Source: an uncultured Bacteroidota bacterium (GTDB lineage: Bacteria > Bacteroidota > Bacteroidia > Chitinophagales > Chitinophagaceae). Taken from it: DNA of 64,000 nt. This document shows, piece by piece, positions 15,373 to 22,640 of this stretch. A model generated the notes under the pieces. The model saw only the letters and a list, made by a program, of their open reading frames with translations. It was not told the origin of the DNA and searched no databases. The stretch lies in contig CAIUZK010000268.1 in the NCBI GenBank assembly GCA_903903635.1, positions 1 through 64,000 on the forward strand. Reading direction: 5' to 3'. Position 1 is the stretch's first letter. Each line of letters opens with the position of its first letter. Made by a program: the position numbers and the translations under genes.

Positions 15373-17058
15373 CTATTCCTTAATAATCTTTAAAACATGG
15401 CTGTTATTAACTTGCACATAGTACATGCCGCGGGTTAGCGTACTCATATCTACAACAGCTTCTTTCACAGAATAAGAACCATAAAACACTTCTCTCCCGA
15501 AAAGATCAGTAATCTTAAGGTTGGTTATTATTGAACCTGACTTAATATTAAATGATTGGGTAAATGGATTTGGATAAATCTCAGCTATGGTTTCAGAAAA
15601 ATCATTTACTCCCGATGGCATATCAAGGTCTCCGCACAATTGCCTGATACTAAGATGTGAAGTGCCGGTATCTACGGTAGAGTAGACAGGTACAAAACTG
15701 GACGAACTGTATGATACTACGGGATTCGTATAAACACAACTGGTTATGCTTATGGATGCATGAGCAGTATCACAATCATGGTTTATACTTGAAAGTCCGG
15801 TAGCGGCAACAACATAATACATATCATTATTGCCAAATCCTGATGGAAGATTTGTTGCGCCTGCAAGCTGTAATAAACCACTATGGTAATCCACATCAAG
15901 GAATGAATTTACGCCTGTCATTGAAGATACAAATTTTACAGGGCTGTTTGATGTTCCGGAATTAATGGATGTTATTTCATTGACCACTGTGCTGGAAGAT
16001 GCTCCAGATACCCACTCAGTAGCATCATAATATACAGCGGATGGTGATTGGATTGCAAATATCCGATCAGAGTCCTTTACAGCTATACATGGGGTATTTG
16101 TGAAACCTGCACCAGAATTCTGAATGCTTTTTATCTGGGCTCCGCTACCATCTGCGGCATTTAGGGACATTACAAATTGGCACAACCCACCTGATGTGGA
16201 ATAATCTACCATACTGGCGCCGCCCACAATAAGTTTTGTGCCGGACAAATAGATGTTCAGGAAATAATTGCAGGGCAGGGAACCATTTAGATAAAAGTCA
16301 AAATACTTTGACCAGTTTACAGTTCCGTTCGTTGTACCAGGGGTGTAGCTTATTATGCGGCCATCATGAGAATTGCCATTATATATTCCACAGGTGTAAA
16401 TACTATTTCCAGCAGCAGAGGTGGTCACGCCATAAAATGCATCGAAGCTGGGTATGTCTAAAATCTCGTCATAAATAAATGTTCCATCAGAATGAAAAAC
16501 ACAAATCATACCTGCTGCACCTGAAGGTGTATAATTGTGAGCGCCTATTGCGACCAATCGATGGGTGCCGTCAGTCAGTTCGGTAACCCCACAAAACATT
16601 TCTCCACCGGTTGTAGTTGCAACATCTCTCAGGCAGGTCTGCCATATAAGGTTGCCGTTGTGTGCATCATACTTGATAATTGCTGCGGTATTATCTGCAT
16701 AGAGCGCGCCTGAACCACCTACTGTTCCCACCACAACAATATTGCCATCCTGAGTAATGATCATATCCTTAATAATGTTATTTTTTGTGGGAACACCAAA
16801 TGTTTTCTGCCAGGCAATTACCCCGCCATGGAATACCTTCATCACAATAGCCTGGCAGTTTGAAACTGTACCACCTGAATAATCATAGGTATAGCCAGCT
16901 ATTATCGTAGACTGATCGGCAGGATAATATCTTACTTTGGTTGCCAATTCATTGCCTGCACTACCGATAGCGTATTGTGAAAGTTGGCAATCACCTTTTA
17001 CAGAAGCCAGTAAAGACAGCGTAACAATAAGAATATATTTACAGGTTGAATTTTTCAT
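15373..17058 (-). CDS. T9SS-exported repeat protein with type A sorting domain
   Basis: A 561-residue secreted protein. It has a signal peptide (MKNSTCKYILIVTLSLLASVKG), then a Gly/Thr/Asn-rich body with recurring strand units such as TQDGNIVVVGTVGG and YDAHNGNLIWQTCL, which suggests a beta-propeller or delta-60-like repeat fold. The last 75 residues form a T9SS type A sorting domain: EIYPNPFTQSFNIKS, LKITDLFGREVFYGSYS, then GMYYVQVNNSHVLKIIKE. It should pass the outer membrane by type IX secretion and be anchored or released. No enzyme motif is seen. Its stop faces the ompA-like gene, and the tRNA-Asp region lies upstream. Confidence 0.85.
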   Translation of the reverse strand: MKNSTCKYILIVTLSLLASVKGDCQLSQYAIGSAGNELATKVRYYPADQSTIIAGYTYDYSGGTVSNCQAIVMKVFHGGVIAWQKTFGVPTKNNIIKDMIITQDGNIVVVGTVGGSGALYADNTAAIIKYDAHNGNLIWQTCLRDVATTTGGEMFCGVTELTDGTHRLVAIGAHNYTPSGAAGMICVFHSDGTFIYDEILDIPSFDAFYGVTTSAAGNSIYTCGIYNGNSHDGRIISYTPGTTNGTVNWSKYFDFYLNGSLPCNYFLNIYLSGTKLIVGGASMVDYSTSGGLCQFVMSLNAADGSGAQIKSIQNSGAGFTNTPCIAVKDSDRIFAIQSPSAVYYDATEWVSGASSSTVVNEITSINSGTSNSPVKFVSSMTGVNSFLDVDYHSGLLQLAGATNLPSGFGNNDMYYVVAATGLSSINHDCDTAHASISITSCVYTNPVVSYSSSSFVPVYSTVDTGTSHLSIRQLCGDLDMPSGVNDFSETIAEIYPNPFTQSFNIKSGSIITNLKITDLFGREVFYGSYSVKEAVVDMSTLTRGMYYVQVNNSHVLKIIKE

Positions 17059-17210
17059 ATGGTGTATTTTCCAGTGAAATTAGTTAAAATATATAACCTG
17101 TAAAGAATATTGATCAAATATTTTGTAAATTTATTAGACTGGTTCTATTATTATATAACATACACAGAAACAAGATATGAATAGCGCCGCCAGTCCTACT
17201 CAAAAAATTG

Positions 17211-17235
17211 AAACCCGCTCTGGGAGCAGGTTTTT
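17211..17235 (-). terminator. Hairpin downstream of the decayed tRNA copy
   Basis: On the minus strand the stem AAACC.GCTC/GAGC.GGTTT has one mismatch and is followed by a T-rich tract (TTTCAATTTTTT). It corresponds in position to the terminator behind the intact tRNA. Confidence 0.5.
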
Positions 17236-17242
17236 CTTTTCT

Positions 17243-17319
17243 GCGGACTGGGGGACTCGAACCTGCCTACGCAGAAGCTACGGCAGGTAAACCCGCGACC
17301 TCCGCCGAGAGTGCGGCAT
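17243..17319 (-). pseudogene. Decayed tRNA-Asp 3' half interrupted by a 30-bp palindromic insert
   Basis: Read on the minus strand, it repeats the intact tRNA-Asp from the anticodon stem to the 3' end (ATGCCGC...GGCGGAGGTCGCGGGTT, then CGAGTCCCCCAGTCCGC). The anticodon loop is shortened and altered (ACTCTC where the good copy has CCTGTCAC), and the T-loop is split by a small palindrome. The 5' half is missing. It cannot fold into a working tRNA. Confidence 0.8.
17260..17289. mobile_element. Small palindromic insert (ACCTGCC...GGCAGGT)
   Basis: About 30 bases inserted exactly in the T-loop of the tRNA remnant. Perfect 7-bp arms ACCTGCC (17261-17267) and GGCAGGT (17282-17288) around a 14-base centre. 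The surrounding tRNA sequence is continuous when it is removed, which shows that it is an insertion. It resembles a tiny mobile palindrome of the kind dispersed in some genomes; no other copy is seen in the window. Confidence 0.65.
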
Positions 17320-17326
17320 AAAATGC

Positions 17327-17355
17327 AAAAAGCCTTCCATTTCTGAAAGGCTTTT
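17327..17355 (-). terminator. Terminator of tRNA-Asp
   Basis: Minus-strand hairpin AAAAGCCTTT-cagaaatgg-AAGGCTTTTT starts 2 bases after the tRNA 3' end and ends in a T-run. Confidence 0.8.
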
Positions 17356-17356
17356 G

Positions 17357-17430
17357 CGGACTGGACGGGACTCGAACCCGCGACCTCCGCCGTGACAGGG
17401 CGGCATTCTAACCAACTGAACTACCAATCC
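17357..17430 (-). tRNA. tRNA-Asp (anticodon GTC)
   Basis: Complete 74-nt cloverleaf on the minus strand. Acceptor GGATTGG pairs with CCAGTCC (one G-T), D-arm TAGTTCAGTTGGTTAGAAT, anticodon stem CCGCC/GGCGG with loop CTGTCAC (anticodon GTC), T-arm GCGGGTTCGAGTCCCGT, discriminator G, CCA not encoded. Confidence 0.95.
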
Positions 17431-17481
17431 GGGTAGTGTTTTTCCGGCCGTCCAAAGGATATCCTTTTTTCGTTCGGGCTG

Positions 17482-17514
17482 CAAATATAGCTTCTATTTT
17501 CTGAATTCCGCAAA
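17482..17514 (-). promoter_or_regulatory. Promoter of tRNA-Asp
   Basis: On the minus strand, TTTG (17514-17511), 21 bases, then TATATTTG (17489-17482), a close match to the Bacteroidota -33/-7 consensus. Transcription would start near 17475, giving a leader of about 45 bases. It lies between the tRNA and the 3' end of the fibronectin-type gene. Confidence 0.7.
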
Positions 17515-17542
17515 TGTTTTTTTATTTATTCTGCTCTTGGTA

Positions 17543-19306
17543 CTATTTTTTTGAAGTTTCGGTTACTACTACGTGAAATGGCGCACTGCTATTACTTAAA
17601 ACGCCTATGTCCGAAACCGCAATGAGCGAGAACTCATACGACATTCCCTCTTCAAGTTTTTCTGTCACAAACTGGCGGACCTCTTTTTTTAATTCGATTT
17701 CAGTGGCAATCACCTTCCCGTTCTGTGTCAGCCTGAAACCTTTCAGGTCGGGTATATCCGGAAATTGCCATTCGATGGTAGCCTTGTTGTAGTTATCTGC
17801 AGCTACTTTCTTTATCACGGGCGAAGGCAATTCCATACTGGGTGTCTGTACCGACACCGTATCGCTAAACACACTTTCGGTTTTTTGTTTGTTTACAGAT
17901 GATACACAAAACTTGCGCAAACCGGCTAACCCACGATCTATTACATAAGTAAAGCTGTTGCTCATAATTGGCTGATCTGTAGCCGACATAAATTTATTGT
18001 TCTGCTGGTCGTAGGCATATAGCTTGTAGTAGCTCGTCATACTGTCGCCAGCCATAGGCGGGTCCCAGCTCAGGTAGGCTGTTATCCTTCTGTCGCCCGA
18101 TACACTTTTTACCTTCAGGTTCTGGGGCTGGGGTGGTTCATTTACCGGGAAGTAACTAAATAGGTGGTCGCTGCTGGTTGTAGATACCCTGTCTTTGTAT
18201 AAGGTCTTTACCCGCACTCTTATGTAGCCGTTTACCTGCGAATGGGAATTATCGGTAAAACTCCGGGCAGATGGGTCAATAAGTCCCGATACCTGAGTAT
18301 AACCTGCCGGCATATTATCCTTTTCAATGTAATATCCCTTAATAAACTTTTCCTGATCCTTAGGAAAACTCCATTTCACTGACGTGCCTTCTTTGAAATA
18401 GAATCCCAACGATGCAATATTCGTTACGTCTGCTTTCTTGTATTCTTTCGGATGATCAATTGGGTCATACGCATACGACCGGATAATACCCTCTATATCA
18501 AATACCGATTCGGCAGCAACACTGTATTGAATGGGTGATGTACTGTTTACCGATTTATCATACCACGTATACACAGAAGGGTCTTTGCTGTCTTCGGGCA
18601 AGATACGGTTGGAATTTAATCTGATCCCTTCCCTGTATATATTGAAGCCGGCTACATGTGCTGTCTTTATTTTATCAGTATCTGCAACCCAGATCACCTT
18701 AATACCTTTATTATCTGCCGACACCTTAGAGGTCAGTTCCTGCACAACATCCAGATCAGGTATTGCCCCGAAATTCCAGGAGGTTTTTGCCAGCATTATT
18801 TCTGTTCCCTGTAGGAACAAGCCATATTGATAAGCAGACTTTAATGAAAGTGAATGGTCAATATATCCGAATCCGTTCAAAATAGCCAGTTCATAATCTT
18901 CAGTCATTTCTGCCGTAATCTTTCGCAACTCGTTTTCGTCGGTATTTAGTTTCTGTAAATACCTGGCCGGATCCGTATCCACTTGCTTGTGAGAACTGAA
19001 GAGGCGGTATAATTTCGGTTTTAGCAGACTCTCATCATACTTGTTGCATCCTGAAGTGGAAAGTTTTCTTTTGCTCCACAAGCCTGGCTGAATAGGCTCC
19101 TGATTTAATTTTACCCAGTTTTGCGTGCCGTCTTTTCTGCGTAGGTCGAAACCTGTATAAGACTTATCCCAGTGTTTGATGAACCAGAATAATTTCACTG
19201 TTTTACCGTCATTGCTTTGTGCCAGAAGTGTAACATTATCATTTTGCCCAAATAAATGATTTGAGTTTAACAACAATCCCAATGCCACAAATAATAAAGT
19301 TCTCAT
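17543..19306 (-). CDS. Secreted fibronectin type III-like multidomain protein
   Basis: A 587-residue exported protein with signal peptide MRTLLFVALGLLLNSNHLFGQ. The rest reads as successive beta-sandwich domains of fibronectin type III character: KVIWVADTDKIKTAHVAGFNIYREG (about 200-225), SVKWSFPKDQEKFIKGYYIEKD (about 305-330), AYLSWDPPMAGDSMTSYYKLYAYD (about 400-425), and TIEWQFPDIPDLKGFRLTQNGKVI near 510-535. No T9SS sorting domain and no lipobox, so it is probably periplasmic or secreted by another tag. Single gene, 48 bases or more from any same-strand partner. Role unknown; binding of proteins or glycans is the usual use of such domains. Confidence 0.75.
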   Translation of the reverse strand: MRTLLFVALGLLLNSNHLFGQNDNVTLLAQSNDGKTVKLFWFIKHWDKSYTGFDLRRKDGTQNWVKLNQEPIQPGLWSKRKLSTSGCNKYDESLLKPKLYRLFSSHKQVDTDPARYLQKLNTDENELRKITAEMTEDYELAILNGFGYIDHSLSLKSAYQYGLFLQGTEIMLAKTSWNFGAIPDLDVVQELTSKVSADNKGIKVIWVADTDKIKTAHVAGFNIYREGIRLNSNRILPEDSKDPSVYTWYDKSVNSTSPIQYSVAAESVFDIEGIIRSYAYDPIDHPKEYKKADVTNIASLGFYFKEGTSVKWSFPKDQEKFIKGYYIEKDNMPAGYTQVSGLIDPSARSFTDNSHSQVNGYIRVRVKTLYKDRVSTTSSDHLFSYFPVNEPPQPQNLKVKSVSGDRRITAYLSWDPPMAGDSMTSYYKLYAYDQQNNKFMSATDQPIMSNSFTYVIDRGLAGLRKFCVSSVNKQKTESVFSDTVSVQTPSMELPSPVIKKVAADNYNKATIEWQFPDIPDLKGFRLTQNGKVIATEIELKKEVRQFVTEKLEEGMSYEFSLIAVSDIGVLSNSSAPFHVVVTETSKK

Positions 19307-19384
19307 GTAATTTACGCTTATTTATCAGTTACAAGACCGTAATCTTAACCAATGATTGTTTATGTTTTGGGTCAGCCGGATAAA

Positions 19385-19582
19385 CTACTCCGGCCTCCGC
19401 AATGGTTTATTTTTATGCTTTTTTATATAAATAACTATACTTATCAAAAGTAGTAAGCTTACCAGCCATGATCCTCCTCTAGCTATATCTGCATAAGGAT
19501 AGTGATATATCGGGGCTATAGTCATGTAAGTAGCACAAAACAACCAAACGACACCTAGTATTATTACTGTTGATTTATACAT
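19385..19582 (-). CDS. Small two-span membrane protein
   Basis: 65 residues with two hydrophobic spans (about 4-25, TVIILGVVWLFCATYMTIAPI, and 37-54, GSWLVSLLLLISIVIYI) and a basic tail KKHKNKPLRRPE that should remain inside. No family recognised. It lies 78 bases upstream of the fibronectin-type gene in the same direction and could be co-transcribed with it. The regular composition of a membrane protein and the positive-inside tail support a real gene. Confidence 0.6.
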   Translation of the reverse strand: MYKSTVIILGVVWLFCATYMTIAPIYHYPYADIARGGSWLVSLLLLISIVIYIKKHKNKPLRRPE

Positions 19583-19914
19583 TTGAATTGATTTATACCA
19601 AAATCACATACAAAATTAAGCATTTGCAAGTGCATTGTGTCATTATTATTGCATCTATTCCTTAATGAGTATGTTAATCTGTTAAATATTTTTCCCAAAT
19701 CGTAATCTATTATTTAAGACTTCTTTCATTCATTAATCTGTAATGCCATGGTTGCGAAAGAGATTCATGATAATTACACTTCATTCTGTTCAAAACCAGG
19801 GTTGAAAATATTTGTATGGCTTAAAGTTATTTTTAACAATCCCCCTGCCATTTTTCTTCTATATTTATACGGTTTTTAATAATTATGTTTTCCCGGTATG
19901 CGGGATAGGTAGCT
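19583..19914. other. Intergenic region between divergent genes
   Basis: About 330 AT-rich bases with no ORF and no obvious repeat. It must contain promoters for the genes on both sides, but no TAnnTTTG box stands out clearly. Confidence 0.5.
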
Positions 19915-22536
19915 ATGAACATACAACGTGCCCACCCGGTTAATGAAATGCTTGCAAAGCTTATCTTCCTGATATTGCCCACGGCTGTATTGGGTTATTT
20001 TCTGCTGCTCATCGTTAACCAGTATTATTACCTGTTGCAAAACCATGCATTGCAGCAATCGCTTTATTTCGCCGCAGGCATGGCTATTGCCGCCATTTTT
20101 TACTCATTCCGTTTTAGATTTCTCCCCGCTTTTGTATTACTTATCCTGGGTTTGTTTACAGTATACAAGGGGCTAGACAAGTATGAAGTCGGTGAGTTTG
20201 ATGCGGTATATGTATCCATGGCCTTCAGGATCTTTGCCATCTTGTTTGCCGCAGGTTGGTTGGCAGGCTGGGGCTTCATCAGGCTCCGGTATTGGTCTGT
20301 TGGGCTTGCTGCTGTGTTGGTAAGCGCCTGTATTGCTCTTACTGCAAAGGCCAGTGCGCCCACCGTCAATGGTATCCTATGGTCGTTCACTCCTTCCCTG
20401 TTCTATTCTGTTTATATCATTTTTACTGCCGAGCAGATTTACAATTACAAAGACAAGTCGCAGAAGTTCTGGTGGTATCTTACCCGTCGTGTATTGCTGT
20501 TCAGTCTTCTGGCCGGGGCATGTTTGTGGAGTGTAGCCAAAAGGATGAAGCCGGAATTCGAAGAGGCGGTGGCCACATTTGGCGGTGGTGGAAAAGAAGG
20601 AAAGGGAGGCATGCTTAAAGAAAATAAAGATGGCACATTCGATATCAGGGATTATTCCAGGTTAAGCAGTTCGCTAAGCAGGAGTAAGCAATTGCTTTTC
20701 TGTGCCCATATCGACAATTTTTTCCCGGGCACAGATATTCCCAATCCGCTTTACCTCACCGCTTTTTATTTCACCAAATTCGATACCCTTACCGAAACCT
20801 TCGAGCGCGACAGTACCATTCCGTTCAATGATCTGTTTGAGCCCGATCCTTCAAAGATTCCCCTGTTTTATACAAAAACAGATTCTTCGGTTATTAAAAA
20901 CAGCCTTGGGCCTAAGTTACGAACCACTGTAGAGGTAGAGATTTACAACAAAATGCTCTCTCCCAGCACCTATATGGCGCCCAATGTGGGTTATTTTATT
21001 CAGCCTATAGCCGTTGAAAAGGACTTTCGTGAAGAATTTAAATCGGCTTTCCGCACCAAGAGTTATGTGTCGTTGCTCAACAGTGCCTACTTTGTTTACA
21101 ATGTTTCCAATCCCGAGGTCAGAAAGTTCCAGGAGAAGCGTTTTGAAGTGTTGCGCCAGGTCACCGATTTTGCCGATATCGATCCCCGGTTCATGAAGTA
21201 TTACACCTTCATGCCCGGTAATGATAAGTTCAGATCAATATCAGATCTTGCCCATAAAGTAGCTGATACCGCCAATACGCCTTTGGATAAAGTTCTGGCC
21301 ATCAGGAATTACTTCCTTTCAAAAGATGAGCATGGTGAGCGCCTGTATAAATACACCGATAACCCCGGTATACCCGACCTGCCCAATGCATCCAAACTAC
21401 TTTACTTTCTCAATGAGAATCATAAAGGGTACTGTGCTTATTATGCCGGGGCTACATTGTTTATGCTCAGGTCGCTCGGCATACCGTCGCGCATAGCTGT
21501 CGGATTTCTAACCGAAGAAAGAAGCGATAAAAATAAGGGCTGGTACTGGTATTACGCCAATCAGGCGCATGCATGGGTGCAGGTTTACTTCCCTGGTTAT
21601 GGCTGGCTCGATTTTGATACCACCGTGGGTAACGACAATGAGAACCGCCCCACTCCGCAGCCTGATGGCACACCACCTATGCAGCCGCCCAAGGCATGGC
21701 TTGCCGCCGATGGTATTGTCGAGGATTTGGATACTTTAAAGAAAACGGTGCGGATGTCTGTAAAGCAGATCGTTTTTCACGATAAAGAATATAAGCTTTC
21801 AGACCCTGTATCCATCAACATGGACATGAAAGTTGCCGTGGTATACCGCGACAGTCTGGCCATACCATTGAACATGGTGCAGAAGGGAGATCAGGGCACT
21901 GCCGTGTCCTATGCCGAAGTACTCAAGAAACTGGAGCCTGGCAACACGAATGATGGCCGCGAGATTATTAAAAAATTCCCCGCGCTTACTCCGGTTGATG
22001 AGGTTTACCTCAAAAGAAAGGATGTTGCAAAACCTAAAGAAAAGAAAGAGGTGGCCTCTGAGGCTAAACCTGTCACAGCGCAGAAATTGTTGTGGATCTT
22101 GGTTGGGCTTTTGGTGTTTTTCCTGCTGCTGTTGCTGGCAGCCCCTGTTTTGGTTCTGTGGTACTACCTGCTGAGACATCGTAATGCCGATCCGCAGGGT
22201 AATAAATCTTACTGGGCATACAGAGCCGCTACCTATTATCTGCATATGTGTGGCATTTTCCGAGGATCCCTTACTCCTATGAAATTTGCCAATGATATTG
22301 TAGACCCACGTCTTGGTACTTCATTTGTCCGGTTCATGAATGTGTACCTGAAAAAGAAATATGCAAAGCAAACATTGAACGTTAATGAGCAGCAGCTTGT
22401 TAATGAGTTTTTACACCCCTTCCTGCAAACAGCGAAGCAGAAAATTAAGTTTTCAGATCGCTTTTCAGGATTTTTAAACCCTGTGAGGTGTGCCGGATTT
22501 TTTGTTATGCCTGACGAAGATGAAAAAGAAGCTTAA
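19915..22536 (+). CDS. TgpA-like membrane transglutaminase/protease-like protein
   Basis: An 873-residue protein. The N-terminal 210 residues hold about six membrane spans, followed by a large periplasmic part with a transglutaminase-like core: KGYCAYYAGATLFMLRSLGIPSRIAVGF (nucleophile Cys about 507), NQAHAWVQVYFPGYGWLDFDTT (His about 552, Asp about 566). A further span is at about 723-748 (LLWILVGLLVFFLLLLLAAPVLVL), followed by a C-terminal cytosolic tail of the DUF4129 kind. This layout is that of TgpA/YebA proteins, whose substrate is not settled. A class A PBP follows 104 bases downstream, so a cell-wall role is attractive but inferred. All three catalytic residues are present. Confidence 0.85.
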   Translation: MNIQRAHPVNEMLAKLIFLILPTAVLGYFLLLIVNQYYYLLQNHALQQSLYFAAGMAIAAIFYSFRFRFLPAFVLLILGLFTVYKGLDKYEVGEFDAVYVSMAFRIFAILFAAGWLAGWGFIRLRYWSVGLAAVLVSACIALTAKASAPTVNGILWSFTPSLFYSVYIIFTAEQIYNYKDKSQKFWWYLTRRVLLFSLLAGACLWSVAKRMKPEFEEAVATFGGGGKEGKGGMLKENKDGTFDIRDYSRLSSSLSRSKQLLFCAHIDNFFPGTDIPNPLYLTAFYFTKFDTLTETFERDSTIPFNDLFEPDPSKIPLFYTKTDSSVIKNSLGPKLRTTVEVEIYNKMLSPSTYMAPNVGYFIQPIAVEKDFREEFKSAFRTKSYVSLLNSAYFVYNVSNPEVRKFQEKRFEVLRQVTDFADIDPRFMKYYTFMPGNDKFRSISDLAHKVADTANTPLDKVLAIRNYFLSKDEHGERLYKYTDNPGIPDLPNASKLLYFLNENHKGYCAYYAGATLFMLRSLGIPSRIAVGFLTEERSDKNKGWYWYYANQAHAWVQVYFPGYGWLDFDTTVGNDNENRPTPQPDGTPPMQPPKAWLAADGIVEDLDTLKKTVRMSVKQIVFHDKEYKLSDPVSINMDMKVAVVYRDSLAIPLNMVQKGDQGTAVSYAEVLKKLEPGNTNDGREIIKKFPALTPVDEVYLKRKDVAKPKEKKEVASEAKPVTAQKLLWILVGLLVFFLLLLLAAPVLVLWYYLLRHRNADPQGNKSYWAYRAATYYLHMCGIFRGSLTPMKFANDIVDPRLGTSFVRFMNVYLKKKYAKQTLNVNEQQLVNEFLHPFLQTAKQKIKFSDRFSGFLNPVRCAGFFVMPDEDEKEA

Positions 22537-22568
22537 ATTTGCCGCGGCCTGACCCGGATTATTGGTAA

Positions 22569-22576
22569 TATTTTTG
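22569..22576 (+). promoter_or_regulatory. Possible -7 box for the class A PBP gene
   Basis: TATTTTTG, 64 bases before the TTG start at 22641, matching TAnnTTTG. No clear -33 partner; transcription from the upstream gene is equally likely. Confidence 0.4.
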
Positions 22577-22640
22577 GTAACAACGGTGGGTTGAGCATTG
22601 TTCGGGCATCTGGTATTGATAACTTATTTATTGAACAACA

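Noticed and set aside
17278-17484. 68-residue minus-strand ORF
   Set aside because: It is the translation of the tRNA-Asp gene and its flanks.
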